In this document: positions 63,203-64,000 of the stretch, piece by piece
Numbering within the stretch: position 1 is the first letter of the stretch
Layout of the letters: each line of letters opens with the position of its first letter
Source: JBDHAC01 sp039588215
Lineage (GTDB): Bacteria; Gemmatimonadota; Gemmatimonadetes; Palauibacterales; Palauibacteraceae
NCBI GenBank assembly: GCA_039588215.1
Contig: JBDHAD010000001.1
Location: 1-64,000, forward strand
Reading direction: 5' to 3'
Length of the DNA: 64,000 nucleotides
Program-made: the position numbers and the translations under genes
Notes under the pieces: model-generated
Seen by the model: the letters and a program-made list of their open reading frames with translations, nothing else
Database searches by the model: none
What the model was told of the DNA's origin: nothing

Positions 63203-64000
63203 ATGTTGACCGAGCCAATGGCCGTGTTCGGCTACCTCGCGGGCGTTCTCGCACTCATCTTCTGGCTCAGCGAACGACCTCGACTCGCTCGCCTCTTCCG
63301 GGTCACACCCCCTGTAATCTACGCCTATTTCGTACCCACACTCTCGACGACCTTCGGCATCATACCGTCCGCTTCGCCCACCTACGAGTGGATGGTTCGC
63401 TACCTGCTCCCGGTGGCGCTTCTCCTCCTCATGATCACGATCGACCTGAAGAGCATCGCGCGGTTGGGCTGGCTGGCGCTCGTCATGGTCGTCGCCGGCA
63501 CGGCCGGCATCGTGATTGGAGGCCCCATCGCGCTCCTGGTGTTCGGACCCTTCTTGCCCGAAGGCGCGTGGACCGGGTTCGCGGCGCTCTCCGGCAGTTG
63601 GATCGGCGGCACGGCGAACATGGTGGCGATCGCGGAGAGCGTGGGCACTCCGGATGCCATGCTGGGGCCTATCATCGTGGTGGACACGGTCGTTGGGTAC
63701 GGTTGGATGGGGGTGCTCCTTTTCCTGAGCGCCTTCCAGGGGCGCTTCGATGCACGCACGGGCGCGCGAACGGCGGCCATCGAGGAGGCGAACGAACGGC
63801 TGGCCGAGTACGACGCCGGGCGCCGTCCGCTCGAGCTGGGCGACGCGGCGGTGATCGGTGGACTCGCGTTCGCCGGGGCCGTGCTCGCGGTGACACTCGG
63901 CGACGCCCTGCCGGTCCTGGGGAATCCGACCATCATCAGCCATACGACCTGGGCCGTCCTCACCGTCGTGACCGTCGGGCTCGCGCTCTCTTTCACTCCC
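63203..64000 (+). CDS. DUF819-family membrane protein (partial, runs off the window)
   Basis: 266 codons in frame from ATG 63203 with no stop; the C-terminus lies outside the window. Helices include MAVFGYLAGVLALIFWLS, LLPVALLLLMITIDL, LVMVVAGTAGIVIGGPIALLVFG, and GSWIGGTANMVAIAESVG, a DUF819 signature region. DUF819 proteins are of unknown function, sometimes related to sodium-dependent or amino-acid transport. The 283 bp upstream, between it and the divergent ECF sigma, hold no gene. Confidence 0.88.
   Translation, partial: MLTEPMAVFGYLAGVLALIFWLSERPRLARLFRVTPPVIYAYFVPTLSTTFGIIPSASPTYEWMVRYLLPVALLLLMITIDLKSIARLGWLALVMVVAGTAGIVIGGPIALLVFGPFLPEGAWTGFAALSGSWIGGTANMVAIAESVGTPDAMLGPIIVVDTVVGYGWMGVLLFLSAFQGRFDARTGARTAAIEEANERLAEYDAGRRPLELGDAAVIGGLAFAGAVLAVTLGDALPVLGNPTIISHTTWAVLTVVTVGLALSFTP

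Noticed and set aside
62927..63943. 338-codon open frame on the minus strand
   Set aside because: It is antisense to the DUF819 gene, whose plus-strand frame is rich in membrane helices and clearly real.

Overview
This is a 64 kb stretch of a high-GC bacterial chromosome. It is densely packed with housekeeping and envelope genes, many of them joined by 4-nt ATGA or GTGA overlaps. The cell is Gram-negative-like: there are lipobox proteins, a lipoprotein murein amidase, a murein-recycling pathway and a WaaP/YrbL-type kinase. It uses a B12-dependent class II ribonucleotide reductase, the MEP isoprenoid route (IspG) and many GTG starts. Gemmatimonadota or a related soil or aquatic lineage would fit, but that is an inference from gene style; there is no rRNA marker. 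I see no prophage, complete IS element, CRISPR array or rRNA. The only mobile-element-related items are an eroded Y1 (REP-type) transposase homologue and one REP/BIME-like inverted pair.

Layout. 1-7 kb (minus): tRNA-Thr, cysS, an exported protein, a DUF1232 protein, glmS-glmM and the degenerate Y1 transposase-like gene. 7.2-15.6 kb (plus): trans-sulfuration PLP enzyme, M48 peptidase-purD, mutM, then an ECF sigma / zinc anti-sigma / bactofilin-like membrane protein / toast-rack-like protein cluster. 15.7-23.1 kb (minus): Mrp and Nfu Fe-S carriers, a penicillin-acylase-family enzyme translationally coupled to two STAS proteins (one fused to a GHKL ATPase), and PfkB and ROK sugar kinases. 23.4-24.7 kb (plus): methyltransferase plus LPS-kinase-like protein. 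24.8-29.2 kb (minus): lepA, PhnP-like hydrolase, pyruvate kinase and a small unknown gene. 29.6-30.4 kb (plus): cold-shock protein and rpsU. 30.4-35.3 kb (minus): pilin-like lipoprotein, ispG, a 68-aa unknown protein and nrdJ. 35.7-44.3 kb (minus): a six-gene peptidoglycan-recycling operon (MurQ-DinB fusion, AnmK, NagZ, SSS symporter, murein amidase, gamma-carbonic-anhydrase-like protein). 44.5-47.3 kb (plus): small membrane protein, endonuclease III, gamma-glutamyltransferase. 47.3-50.3 kb: glycine-zipper lipoprotein and an ABC exporter. 50.3-60 kb (minus): a long run with agmatinase, two DHH phosphoesterases around coaE, a zinc-ribbon microprotein, MBL hydrolase, ErpA-like protein, trxB, PHP phosphatase, DtxR-type regulator and M42 aminopeptidase. 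60-63 kb (minus): lipoprotein and a second ECF sigma/anti-sigma pair. 63.2 kb to the end (plus): a DUF819 membrane protein running off the window.

The most interesting signal is regulatory. nrdJ and a separate 68-aa gene of unknown function each have a sigma70-like promoter (17-bp spacer) overlapped by a pair of NrdR-box-like palindromes whose centres are 31-32 bp apart. In both cases DnaA-box-like 9-mers follow in the transcribed leader. This suggests the small protein belongs to the dNTP-synthesis/replication regulon. Next in interest are the MurQ-DinB fusion with an SSS symporter inside the recycling operon, and the STAS-ATPase/STAS pair coupled to an acylase.
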